The notes under the pieces were generated by a model that did no database searches, was not told where the DNA came from, and saw only the letters and a list, made by a program, of their open reading frames with translations. A stretch of DNA of 9,925 nt from JBDTYT01 sp040005555 (lineage in GTDB: Bacteria; Actinomycetota; UBA4738; HRBIN12). A program made the translations under genes and the position numbers. The stretch lies in assembly GCA_040005555.1 (NCBI GenBank), contig JBDTYT010000066.1, positions 1-9,925 of the forward strand. The letters are read 5' to 3'. Below, piece by piece: positions 1 through 6,987 of this stretch. The first letter of the stretch is position 1; each line of letters opens with the position of its first letter.

Positions 1-219
1 CACGCCGTCGATCACCATGGGCAGGTGGGCGGGGCGGGCGGGACCGTAGTCCTTGACCTGGGTGACGCTCGGGAGCTTGCTGTTGCGCGCGGCGTCCGAG
101 GTCCGCCCGAGTCCGAAAGCGATGAACGTCGCGGCCACGATCACGATGGCTGCCACGACGAGCCACGCCTTGACGAGGTAGCTCCGCTCGATCGGGAGGT
201 TCGCTGTCCTGGTGCTCAT
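1..219 (-). CDS. Single-pass membrane protein, N-terminal part (truncated by window edge)
   Basis: This is an open frame of 73 codons from an ATG at 217-219 (reverse strand) to the left edge, with no stop. The ATG is preceded by a strong Shine-Dalgarno AAGGAGG (about 224-231 on the reverse strand) at a suitable distance, which fixes the start. The protein begins MSTRTANLPIERSYLVKAW. It then has one hydrophobic stretch at about residues 18-38 (WLVVAAIVIVAATFIAFGLG), followed by a polar segment rich in Pro, Ser and charged residues. A short cytosolic N-terminus, one membrane helix and an exported C-terminal domain are therefore likely. I do not recognise the family, because the domain that would define it lies outside the window. 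It is transcribed divergently from the cyclase gene. Confidence 0.75.
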   Translation of the reverse strand, partial: MSTRTANLPIERSYLVKAWLVVAAIVIVAATFIAFGLGRTSDAARNSKLPSVTQVKDYGPARPAHLPMVIDGV

Positions 220-261
220 CGTGTCCTCCTTCGTCCGCTCCGCTATCGACAGGAGGAGCCT
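220..261. promoter_or_regulatory. Divergent region with two facing Shine-Dalgarno sequences
   Basis: TCCTCCT (224-230) and AGGAGGA (251-257) form a perfect 7-bp inverted repeat with a 20-nt spacer. The left arm, read on the reverse strand, is the ribosome binding site of the membrane protein at 1-219. The right arm is an equally good one on the forward strand, in front of the ATG at 262. A TANNNT hexamer (TAGGCT, reverse strand, 257-262) could be the -10 element of the leftward gene, giving a leader of about 30 nt. I see no clear -35 for either direction. Confidence 0.35.
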
Positions 262-318
262 ATGAGGATCGCTCGACCGGCTCGGTGCCGCGGCGCACCG
301 TTGGCGTGTGACGTCTGA
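262..318 (+). CDS. Possible 18-codon leader peptide ORF upstream of the cyclase
   Basis: An ATG at 262 sits 5 nt behind a near-perfect Shine-Dalgarno AGGAGG (251-256). It opens an 18-codon frame, MRIARPARCRGAPLACDV, which ends with TGA at 316-318. The frame overlaps the alternative upstream GTG (308) of the cyclase gene in another register and ends 64 nt before the preferred cyclase start at 383. The peptide is basic, contains two cysteines and resembles nothing I know. The ribosome binding site is the only positive evidence. A leader peptide coupled to cyclase translation is possible. A chance ORF on a site that mainly serves the opposite strand is equally possible. Confidence 0.25.
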   Translation: MRIARPARCRGAPLACDV

Positions 319-382
319 CACGTCGGTCCCAGGGTCCGCTACGCTGCGCGAGCCGGACACGGACTGGGCGAGGAGACGGCCG

Positions 383-2446
383 GTGGCTGACCGGACACAA
401 CGCGGAGACGAGATGCGGCCGATCACGGCGCTCTTCGCCGACATCGTGGGGTCGACGTCCCTGGGCGAGCGGCTGGGTCCCGACGAGGTGAAGGCGCTCG
501 TCGGCGAGTGCGTGACCAGGATGAGCCGCGCGGTCGAGGAGTTCGGTGGCGTCGTGCAGGCGTTCATGGGCGACGGCATCTGCGCGTATTTCGGCGTCCC
601 CACGGCGCACGAGGACGACCCCGAGCGGGCCGGACGGGCAGCGCTTCGCATCATCGGCGTGGCCACCGAGTACGGATCTGAGGTGGAGTCCGCGTGGGGG
701 ATCACCGGGTTCAACGTGCGCGTGGGGATCAACAGCGGACAGGCAGCCGTGGGACTCGTCGGCGGGGAGGACACACAGACGGTGGCCCTCGGTGACACGA
801 CGAACGTGGCGGCCCGACTGCAATCCGCCGCTGAGCCCGGCACCATCACGATCGGCGAGGGCACGGCGGGACGACTGACCGAGCGATTCGTCCTGGAGCC
901 GCTCGGTCCGATCGCAGTGAAGGGGCGCGCCCAGCCGGTCACGACGTGGAGGTTGGTGGGCCCACGGCCGGCGGCGGAGCCGCGACCGGCCACGCCCCTC
1001 GTCGGGCGCGACGCGGAGCTGGGGAAGCTGACGGACTCGATCCGCGATCTCACGTCAGGACGCGGGCACGCGCTCCTCGTCGTCGGCGAGGCGGGGATCG
1101 GCAAGACCCGGATGCTCTCCGAGCTCCGGACCCGTCTCGGAGAGGACGTCACGTGGCTCCAGGCGCGATGCGTCTCGTACGGGACCGGCGTGCCCTATCA
1201 GCCGTTCGTCGACATCCTTCGGACGTGGCTCGGGGTCGACGAGGGCGATGCCGAGCTTGCCCTTCGCACGAAGCTCCGCGCACGTATCGGAGCGCTGTTC
1301 GGCGGGGGGCACGACGTCTTGCTGCCCTACCTCGGCCTCATGCTCGCCATCCGGCTCGATCCGGATACCGAGCGGGACATGCTCTCGCTCACCGCAGACG
1401 AATTGGCGGAGCGGATGCGGGGTGCGTACCTCGCGTGGGTGGAGGCCGTCGCGGCGCGGCGCCCCCTCGCGCTGGCGATCGACGATCTGCAGTGGGCCGA
1501 TCCGACGAGCCGGATGCTCGCCCAACAACTCCTCGGCGTCACCGACCGCGCCGCGGTCCTGATCGCCACCTCGATGCGGCCCGACCCGGCTTCCGAAGGA
1601 TGGGCGTTCCGGACGCACGCCCAGATCGAGTTCGCGCATCGCGCCGTCGAGCTGCCGCTGCCGCCACTCACCCCCGCGGCCTCGCGCCAGCTGATCGATG
1701 CGATCGTCCCCCAAGGGATGCTCGGCGAGGCGCTGAAGGACGAGATCGTCGCGCGCGCCGAGGGTAACCCGCTCTATCTCGAGGAGCTCCTACGCGCACT
1801 CTTGGAGGCCGGGGGCGCGGATCGGCGCCGGACGTGGACGATCACGCCCGGCTCGACCTCCGCCCTGCCGCCGGCCCTCGAGTCGCTGCTTGTGGCTCGG
1901 ATCGACCGGCTGCCTCCGGGCCCCCGGCGCCTGGCGCAGGTCGCTGCGGTCGTGGGACGCGAGTTCCCGGTCAGCATCGCGGTCGCCGCCGCGGAGAGCG
2001 CCGACGCCGCGGGGGATCTGGCGCAACTGCTGCGCGCCGACGTCGTTCGCGAGATCCGCCGCTTCCCCGAGCTCGAGTGCGCCTTCCGGCACGGCCTCGT
2101 GCAGGAGGCCGCGCTGTCCACGCTCACGCCCGCGGCGATGCGCGACCTCTACGGTCGCGTGGGCGCGATCGTCGAGGAACGCTCCGCGGAGATCCTCGAC
2201 GAGAACGCCGAGCGATTGGCTTTCTACTTCTACCGCAGCGCCGACCCGGCCAAGGCGCTCGAGTACCTCGAGCGCGCGGGGGAGCACGCGAGCGTGGTGG
2301 AGGCCTACGGACGCGCCGAGGAGCTGTGGGAGCGCGCCGTCAAGCTGGCAGCCAAGCTCGGGGATCCGGACGCAGAAGGCAGGATCGGCGTGCTCCTCGC
2401 GGGGCTCCGCGCCCGAGCGACCGGCGAGCACCCGCTGCCGACCTGA
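383..2446 (+). CDS. Class III adenylate/guanylate cyclase fused to AAA-type ATPase
   Basis: This is a predicted cytosolic signalling protein of 687 residues. The N-terminal class III nucleotidyl cyclase domain (about residues 10-190) has both metal-binding aspartates, D20 in ALFADIVGST and D64 in MGDGICAYFG. It also has the transition-state pair N141 and R145 in GDTTNVAAR. The usual substrate-selecting Lys is Ala60, so the preferred nucleotide is uncertain. A P-loop ATPase follows, with Walker A GEAGIGKT at 235-242 and Walker B LALAIDDLQWADPTS at 362-376. The helical segment RAEGNPLYLEELL (about 458-470) is typical of these cyclase-ATPase proteins. The C-terminus has only one or two TPR-like helical hairpins; many relatives carry long TPR arrays and reach about 1000 residues. 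GTG 383 was chosen because AGGAG lies 7 nt upstream. GTG 308 (25 residues longer) has no such site. ATG 413 also has a GGAG but would cut into the conserved block starting GDEMRPITALF. It converges with the kinase gene. The family call is secure; activity is inferred. Confidence 0.9.
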   Translation: MADRTQRGDEMRPITALFADIVGSTSLGERLGPDEVKALVGECVTRMSRAVEEFGGVVQAFMGDGICAYFGVPTAHEDDPERAGRAALRIIGVATEYGSEVESAWGITGFNVRVGINSGQAAVGLVGGEDTQTVALGDTTNVAARLQSAAEPGTITIGEGTAGRLTERFVLEPLGPIAVKGRAQPVTTWRLVGPRPAAEPRPATPLVGRDAELGKLTDSIRDLTSGRGHALLVVGEAGIGKTRMLSELRTRLGEDVTWLQARCVSYGTGVPYQPFVDILRTWLGVDEGDAELALRTKLRARIGALFGGGHDVLLPYLGLMLAIRLDPDTERDMLSLTADELAERMRGAYLAWVEAVAARRPLALAIDDLQWADPTSRMLAQQLLGVTDRAAVLIATSMRPDPASEGWAFRTHAQIEFAHRAVELPLPPLTPAASRQLIDAIVPQGMLGEALKDEIVARAEGNPLYLEELLRALLEAGGADRRRTWTITPGSTSALPPALESLLVARIDRLPPGPRRLAQVAAVVGREFPVSIAVAAAESADAAGDLAQLLRADVVREIRRFPELECAFRHGLVQEAALSTLTPAAMRDLYGRVGAIVEERSAEILDENAERLAFYFYRSADPAKALEYLERAGEHASVVEAYGRAEELWERAVKLAAKLGDPDAEGRIGVLLAGLRARATGEHPLPT

Positions 2447-2458
2447 GCACGCCTCAGG
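2442..2458. terminator. Small palindrome holding the stop codons of two convergent genes
   Basis: CCTGAG (2442-2447) and CTCAGG (2453-2458) form a perfect 6-bp stem with a 5-nt loop CACGC. The TGA of the cyclase (2444-2446) lies in the left arm and the reverse-strand TGA of the kinase (2454-2456) in the right arm. No T-run follows on either side, so efficient intrinsic termination is doubtful. It may still act as a weak two-way stop or 3'-end stabiliser. Confidence 0.3.
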
Positions 2459-3311
2459 AGGACGGAGACGATCCGCGCAGGCCCGCGGCGAACCCCAACA
2501 TGTGCGCGTACGCCGTCGCCGTCGGCGGGCGCTGGGCGGGCTCCTTCGCCAGTGCTCGGACGACGCCCCACGACAGGCCCTCCGGCGCGTCGTCGCGGTC
2601 GGCGCTCGGGTCGGGCGGGTCCAGGTTCAGGTGCGCCGCCGCGAGCTCGAACAGGCTCTTGTCGGCGAACGGAGCTCGCCCGGCGATGCATTCGTAGGCG
2701 AGACAGCCGAGCGCGTACACATCGGACGCGGGGGTCGCCTCGGCGCCGCGCAGGATCTCGGGCGCGAGGTAGTCGAGGGTCCCCATCACCTGGCCCGGCT
2801 TCGTGAGGACCGTGTAGGCGCGGCCCTTGGCGAGCCCGAAGTCCGTGAGCGCGGCCTCCTCGTGCGCGTCGAGCATGACGTTCGACGGCTTCACGTCGCG
2901 GTGGATGATCTCGGCTCGGTGCAGGGCGTCCAGACCCGCTGCGATCTGGGCGACGATCCGCACCACCTCGGGGATCGGCAGGGGCCCTTCATCCTCGAGC
3001 CGGCGCTGGAGCGTCCGACCGCGAACGAACTCGACGGCGAGGTACGAGCGACCGTCGACCTCGCCGGCCTCGATGATCGTGACGAGGTGCTTGTGGTGCA
3101 CTTCGCTCGCCGCGCGTGCCTCGTGCACGAACCGGTGACGGAAGGTCTGGTCCCCAGACAGCTCCGGCCGCAGCACCTTGAGGGCTACCTCGAGGCCGTC
3201 TGGCTCCCGCACGGCGTGGAACACGAGCCCGACCGCGCCCTCGCCGAGCTGCTCCTGCAGCCGGTAGGGCCCTACACGGCCTCCCGGCTCCACCGTGACC
3301 TGGCTCACCAC
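2454..3311 (-). CDS. Soluble Ser/Thr protein kinase (Hanks/PknB type)
   Basis: This 285-residue protein is almost only a kinase domain. It phosphorylates Ser/Thr on proteins with ATP, presumably in the cytosol. All catalytic elements are visible: glycine loop GEGAVG (23-28), ATP-binding K45 in VALKVL, alpha-C E64, catalytic loop HRDVKPSN with D139, metal-binding D157 in DFG, activation-loop threonines T167, T170 and T178, YLAPE (181-185), D197 in SDVYALG, and R261. There is no transmembrane helix and no PASTA or other sensor domain; the chain ends about 20 residues after the kinase fold in a Ser/Pro tail. The start is GTG 3309-3311, followed by a second in-frame GTG. A TATGCT hexamer 6 nt upstream and the lack of a well-placed Shine-Dalgarno suggest a leaderless mRNA. 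The gene diverges from prfB and converges with the cyclase, leaving 7 nt between their stops. Its substrates cannot be inferred. Confidence 0.93.
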   Translation of the reverse strand: MVSQVTVEPGGRVGPYRLQEQLGEGAVGLVFHAVREPDGLEVALKVLRPELSGDQTFRHRFVHEARAASEVHHKHLVTIIEAGEVDGRSYLAVEFVRGRTLQRRLEDEGPLPIPEVVRIVAQIAAGLDALHRAEIIHRDVKPSNVMLDAHEEAALTDFGLAKGRAYTVLTKPGQVMGTLDYLAPEILRGAEATPASDVYALGCLAYECIAGRAPFADKSLFELAAAHLNLDPPDPSADRDDAPEGLSWGVVRALAKEPAQRPPTATAYAHMLGFAAGLRGSSPSS

Positions 3312-3317
3312 GCGGCG

Positions 3318-3323
3318 AGCATA
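3318..3323 (-). promoter_or_regulatory. -10 element of the kinase gene (leaderless type)
   Basis: On the reverse strand TATGCT (TANNNT pattern) ends 6 nt before the first GTG of the kinase. This spacing would put the transcript start on or next to the start codon, the arrangement of leaderless actinobacterial genes. No convincing -35 is seen. Confidence 0.4.
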
Positions 3324-3387
3324 AGCTCCCTCGAAGACGCGGCGACGCTGGCGGCGACGGGGGCGCGACCGCGTCCTCGGGTGCCGC

Positions 3388-3393
3388 TACGAT
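3388..3393 (+). promoter_or_regulatory. -10 element of prfB (leaderless type)
   Basis: TACGAT (TANNNT pattern) is followed by exactly 7 nt and then GTG 3401, the proposed prfB start. The transcript would begin at or just before that GTG, so no Shine-Dalgarno is needed. If so, the in-frame ATG at 3392, which overlaps the hexamer, would not be transcribed. No clear -35 is seen. Confidence 0.4.
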
Positions 3394-3400
3394 GGGGGAT

Positions 3401-4517
3401 GTGACCGATCACGCAGACCGGATCGAGAAGCTCTCAGAGCGCGTCGCCGCCGCGAAGGAGTTCCTTTGACGTCGAGGGGAAGCGCTCACAGACCGCCGAG
3501 TTGGAGCAGCAGGTCGCCGATCCGTCCCTGTGGGAGGACCCGGAGCGCGCCCAGCGGCTGACCAGGCGGCTCTCGCGCATCCGCGCGGACCTCGACCGCT
3601 TCGAGTCACTCGATCGTCGGTTGGCGGACGCGCGTGCGATGGAAGAGCTCCTGTCCGCCGAGACCGATCGCGAGCTCTCCGCCGACCTCGAACGGTCGCT
3701 GTCCGAGCTCGAGGCAGAGATGGAGAAGCTCGAGCTCGCGACGCTACTCTCGGGCGAGTACGACGCGAACGATGCGATCGCGACCCTGCACGCCGGGGCC
3801 GGTGGCACCGAGTCGCAGGACTGGGCCGAGATGCTGCTGCGGATGTACCTACGATGGGCCGAGCGGGAGCACCTCGGGGTCGAGCTGGACGAGGTGCTGC
3901 CCGGCGAGGAAGCGGGGATCAAGAGTGCCACCTTCATCGTGAGCGGGACGAACGCCTACGGACTGGTCTCGACCGAGCACGGCGTCCATCGTCTGGTGCG
4001 GATCTCGCCGTTCGACGCGCAGAAACGGCGCCATACCTCGTTCGCCTCGCTCGACGTGATCCCGCTGCTCGAGGAGACGGATGAGGAGGACATCGAGATC
4101 GACCCGAAGGACCTGCGGATCGACGTCTACCGTTCGACGGGGCCCGGTGGCCAATCGGTGAATACGACCGACTCCGCCGTTCGCATCACTCACCTGCCCA
4201 CGGGGTTGACCGCCGCGTGTCAGAACGAACGTTCACAGCTGCAGAACCGGGCGGTCGCGATGCGCATCTTGAAGGCGCGACTCGCCGAGCTCGAACGCCG
4301 CAAGCGCGAGGAGAAGATCGAGAACCTGCGAGGGGAACGGCGGGGGATCGACTTCGGCTCGCAGATCCGTTCCTACGTGCTCGCCCCGTACCGGATGGTG
4401 AAGGATCACCGGACCGGCATCGAGATCGGTGACGTCGACCGCGTCCTTGACGGTGATCTCGATCAGCTGATCGAGGCCGAGCTCAGGCGGCGGGCGGAGG
4501 GTCGGGGGAAAGCGTAG
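3401..4517 (+). CDS. prfB: Peptide chain release factor 2, with programmed +1 frameshift
   Basis: RF2 recognises UGA and UAA in the ribosomal A site and triggers hydrolysis of peptidyl-tRNA. The gene is in two frames. A first segment (3401-3466, 22 codons, ending EFL) meets an in-frame TGA at 3467-3469. Skipping T3467 continues at 3468 with DVEGKRSQTAELEQQ and runs to TAG 4515-4517, giving 371 residues; E. coli RF2 has 365. The coiled N-terminal segment, the anticodon-like tripeptide SPF (about 202-204) and the catalytic GGQ (about 249-251, in STGPGGQSVN) are all intact. SPF is the RF2 signature; RF1 has PxT. The proposed start is GTG 3401, leaderless. An in-frame ATG at 3392 would add three residues. 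The second frame has no start codon near its 5' end before TTG 3501, so a caller unaware of the shift would drop about 33 residues. Its 3' end overlaps the opposing membrane protein gene by 35 nt. Confidence 0.95.
3455..3470 (+). promoter_or_regulatory. Programmed +1 frameshift site of prfB
   Basis: AAGGAG (3455-3460), three spacer bases TTC, then CTT TGA C (3464-3470). This is the known autoregulatory layout of bacterial prfB: an internal Shine-Dalgarno-like hexamer 3 nt before a slippery CUU followed by UGA C. When RF2 is scarce, slow UGA reading lets the CUU-bound tRNA shift to UUU and translation continues at GAC. When RF2 is plentiful, synthesis stops after about 22 residues. The match in element order and spacing to the E. 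coli site is exact; only the sequence of the hexamer and spacer differs. Confidence 0.93.
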
Positions 4518-6969
4518 CTCGCGCGGCGCGACGGCGCGACCGCTTGCGACGCCGGCTCGTCACCAGGAGCCAACCGAGCGCCAGCACGAACGCCAGCCAG
4601 ACCACGCCCGAGAGCCCGAGTCCCACGCCCACCGTGGGGTCGCGGTACGTGAGTCGGATCTCGTGATGTCCGGCCGGAACCGGGACGCCCTGGAGGAGGT
4701 AGTCGGCGCGAAGGACGGGCACCGTGCGGCCGTCGACCGTCGCCGACCACCCCCGATCCCAGGCGTTACGGATCACGACCACCGACGGGGCCGTCGCATC
4801 GACGGTCACGCGCACGTCCTCGGGATGCACCTCTGCGTAGGTCGCCGATCCCGGGGGAGCCGCGGATGGCGCGTGCGAGATCGTGGGTGCGCCCTCGACG
4901 ACCGCCTCGATCGCGGGGTTGAAGCCGCGTTCGAGCACCGCCGCGAGCGCGTGCACGCCGTCCGTCTGCGTCCAGTGCGGAACGACCGAGACGCGCGGCT
5001 GCGACCCCTGGAGCTGGTACAGCACGTACCCGTGGTCCCTGCGCTCGATGGTGCCGACGAGCCCCGGCGGCAGGCCGGCGCCCTCGGGCGCGATCACGAA
5101 CCGGATCCCGAGCAGCCGCACGTCACCGTCGGAGGGAAGCTGCAGGACCGACGCGTTGTAGAACACGGGAAGCCTGTCCGTGGCTCGGATGTAGGACCAG
5201 TACCTCGGCAGTTGGATCGGCGAATAGCCGAGGGTGTCGTCCAACCCGAACACGATCGCACGGCCCAGGAGCAGGGCCGGCCAATCCTCCGGGCGCTGGG
5301 TGAACAGGTAGCCCTTGTTGAAATACGCCGCCGGGGGGATCCACGCGAGGTAGCGCCCGTCGTTCGGTCCGACGGCCTGGAGGCTCCGCGCGATCGGACC
5401 TGGCTCGAGGTATCCGTCGAGCGGGACGTTCGGCCATCGGAGCGGCCCGAAGGCGAGCGCCGGGTGGTCCTTGCCCTCGAGGCCCACGTACACGGTGCCC
5501 CCGGTGTACGCCGAAGAGGTCACGGCGCTGCCGAGCAGGTCCACGGCGAGGATCCCGACGAGGGCCATACGCGCCCATCGCCGGCCTCGGACGAGCGCGA
5601 GGAGGATCGGCACCGTGGCGGCGCACGCGACCCCGAGCAGCAGGAACCGTTTCGGGAACGCACCGAGCACCAACGGCAGCACGAAGAAGATCGCGATGCC
5701 CCCTCCGACCCAGCGCACGATGGCGCGCACCGGGGGCGGACGGTCGAGGATCGATTGGATGCCCACGGCCCCGAGGATCGGCACGACGAGCAGCGCGAGG
5801 TACCGCAGCCGCCCCGGGTTGTGCAGGTAGACGTCGCCGAACGGGAGCCGCAACACGAGGCTGCGGAACCAGCCCGCGCTCACGAACATGTTGAGGGTCA
5901 AGAGGTAGGCCACCAGCCCCGCGAGGGCGACGGCGAAGACGAGGTACCGTCGGGCCCGGTCTCGGATCGCCATCGCGATCGAGAGCAGGATCGCCGCTCC
6001 CGCGTACGCCCCAGGTGTGCTGCCGAGCGCGAGCGGCCACGCGCTCCAGATGCCGCGCGTCGGCAGGGGTCGGTCGTCCGCGACACCTGCGGCGCGCGCG
6101 AGCGTGCCACCGAGCGACCCGTACCCGCCGCGCAAGCTCGAACGCTCGATGAGCGCGAACCTCGGGACGAAGATCGCGAGGTTGGCGAGCGGCAGGAACG
6201 TCATGAACCCCACCGACATCGCGAGCGCGCGCCGGCCCGAGAGCGCCCCGATGCGCACCTCGTGCGTTGCGCGAGCGGCCACGTACGCGACGAGGAGCGC
6301 CGTGCACATCACGAGCCCGTGCGACATGTGCGCCGCCGCCACTTGCCCCCACGCGAACGCCGCGAGCGCGAGCCACGCGAGTCGCCTCGGCCACCGCTCG
6401 GCCGAGAAGTACCCGGATGCGCCCACCAGGCAGAACGGTGTCCACGCGAGCGTCCCCGCGAACGGCAGCGACACGGCGACGTTCGACGCCGAGATCATCA
6501 TCGCGAGCGACAGCCCTCCCGCGGTAGCCGCCGATCGGCTGAGCCCCTCGCGGCGCAGGAACCACCACAGGCCGAGACCGGCCAGCAGCGGCTGAGCCAC
6601 GATGAACGCGCGCAGCCCACCGCCACACCCGAAGAGCCAGGAGAAGAGCATCTGCGGCGCGGACAGCCATCCCGACTGCGGGTCGGCTGCGAACGGCGTG
6701 CCGAGCATCTCGAACGGGTTCCACAGGGGCACGTGAGCCGAGGACAGCGCTCGCGCCATGAGGCATGAGCGCGGGAGCCAGAACGACAGGATGTCGGGGT
6801 GTTGGTTCGTCAGCAGGTTCGAGAACGCGAACCCTCGGAGCGCGATCGTGACGGAGACGACGATGAGCGCGGGACCGGCGAGCGCCGCGGCCAGCCTCCG
6901 AGCGCGTGACGGCGGAGCCTCCAGCGGGGCGGTCGCCGGAGCCGTTTCGCTCCCGGGAACCGTCTTCAT
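4483..6969 (-). CDS. YfhO-like polytopic membrane protein (GT-C glycosyltransferase-like)
   Basis: This 828-residue protein starts at ATG 6967-6969 and has many hydrophobic helices. TM1 lies at about 27-47. It is followed by an exported loop with HPDILSFWLPRS (D59) and VPLWNPFEMLGTPFAADPQSG (about 80-100). Acidic residues in this first loop are where GT-C enzymes keep their catalytic acid. About ten more helices follow up to about residue 480. A largely soluble exported region comes next, ending in a beta-rich module with RNAWDRGWSATVDGR and VPVLRADYLLQGVPVPAGHHEIRL, a signature of YfhO-family C-termini. Then come a final helix (about 780-803) and a very basic cytosolic tail. Family members are thought to move lipid-linked sugars onto cell-envelope polymers; the substrate here is unknown. 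It is transcribed against its neighbours, diverges from ftsE and overlaps the prfB 3' end. No strong Shine-Dalgarno precedes the ATG. Confidence 0.82.
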   Translation of the reverse strand: MKTVPGSETAPATAPLEAPPSRARRLAAALAGPALIVVSVTIALRGFAFSNLLTNQHPDILSFWLPRSCLMARALSSAHVPLWNPFEMLGTPFAADPQSGWLSAPQMLFSWLFGCGGGLRAFIVAQPLLAGLGLWWFLRREGLSRSAATAGGLSLAMMISASNVAVSLPFAGTLAWTPFCLVGASGYFSAERWPRRLAWLALAAFAWGQVAAAHMSHGLVMCTALLVAYVAARATHEVRIGALSGRRALAMSVGFMTFLPLANLAIFVPRFALIERSSLRGGYGSLGGTLARAAGVADDRPLPTRGIWSAWPLALGSTPGAYAGAAILLSIAMAIRDRARRYLVFAVALAGLVAYLLTLNMFVSAGWFRSLVLRLPFGDVYLHNPGRLRYLALLVVPILGAVGIQSILDRPPPVRAIVRWVGGGIAIFFVLPLVLGAFPKRFLLLGVACAATVPILLALVRGRRWARMALVGILAVDLLGSAVTSSAYTGGTVYVGLEGKDHPALAFGPLRWPNVPLDGYLEPGPIARSLQAVGPNDGRYLAWIPPAAYFNKGYLFTQRPEDWPALLLGRAIVFGLDDTLGYSPIQLPRYWSYIRATDRLPVFYNASVLQLPSDGDVRLLGIRFVIAPEGAGLPPGLVGTIERRDHGYVLYQLQGSQPRVSVVPHWTQTDGVHALAAVLERGFNPAIEAVVEGAPTISHAPSAAPPGSATYAEVHPEDVRVTVDATAPSVVVIRNAWDRGWSATVDGRTVPVLRADYLLQGVPVPAGHHEIRLTYRDPTVGVGLGLSGVVWLAFVLALGWLLVTSRRRKRSRRRAARATLSPDPPPAA

Positions 6970-6987
6970 GGAGCGCTCAGGGTAATA

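Noticed and set aside
3306..3325. Five-codon upstream ORF (MLAAW) overlapping the kinase start on the reverse strand
   Set aside because: Its ATG lies inside the proposed -10 hexamer TATGCT, so it would not be in the transcript. It is also too short to judge.
1890..3404. 504-codon forward ORF across the cyclase end and the kinase
   Set aside because: It spans two well-supported genes in the wrong frame or strand and shows only low-complexity Arg/Ser/Ala sequence.
3467..3469. prfB as a pseudogene broken by an in-frame TGA
   Set aside because: The stop lies in the exact prfB recoding context, and the protein on both sides matches RF2 with SPF and GGQ intact.
5123..6766. 547-codon reverse-strand ORF within the YfhO-like gene
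   Set aside because: It is the same strand in another frame, very rich in Arg and Ala, with no recognisable motif. It is a shadow of the real frame.
4663..6768. 701-codon forward-strand ORF antisense to the YfhO-like gene
   Set aside because: Its translation is dominated by Arg, His, Asp, Glu and Pro with no domain, as expected for a GC-rich gene read backwards. The reverse strand encodes a coherent membrane protein.
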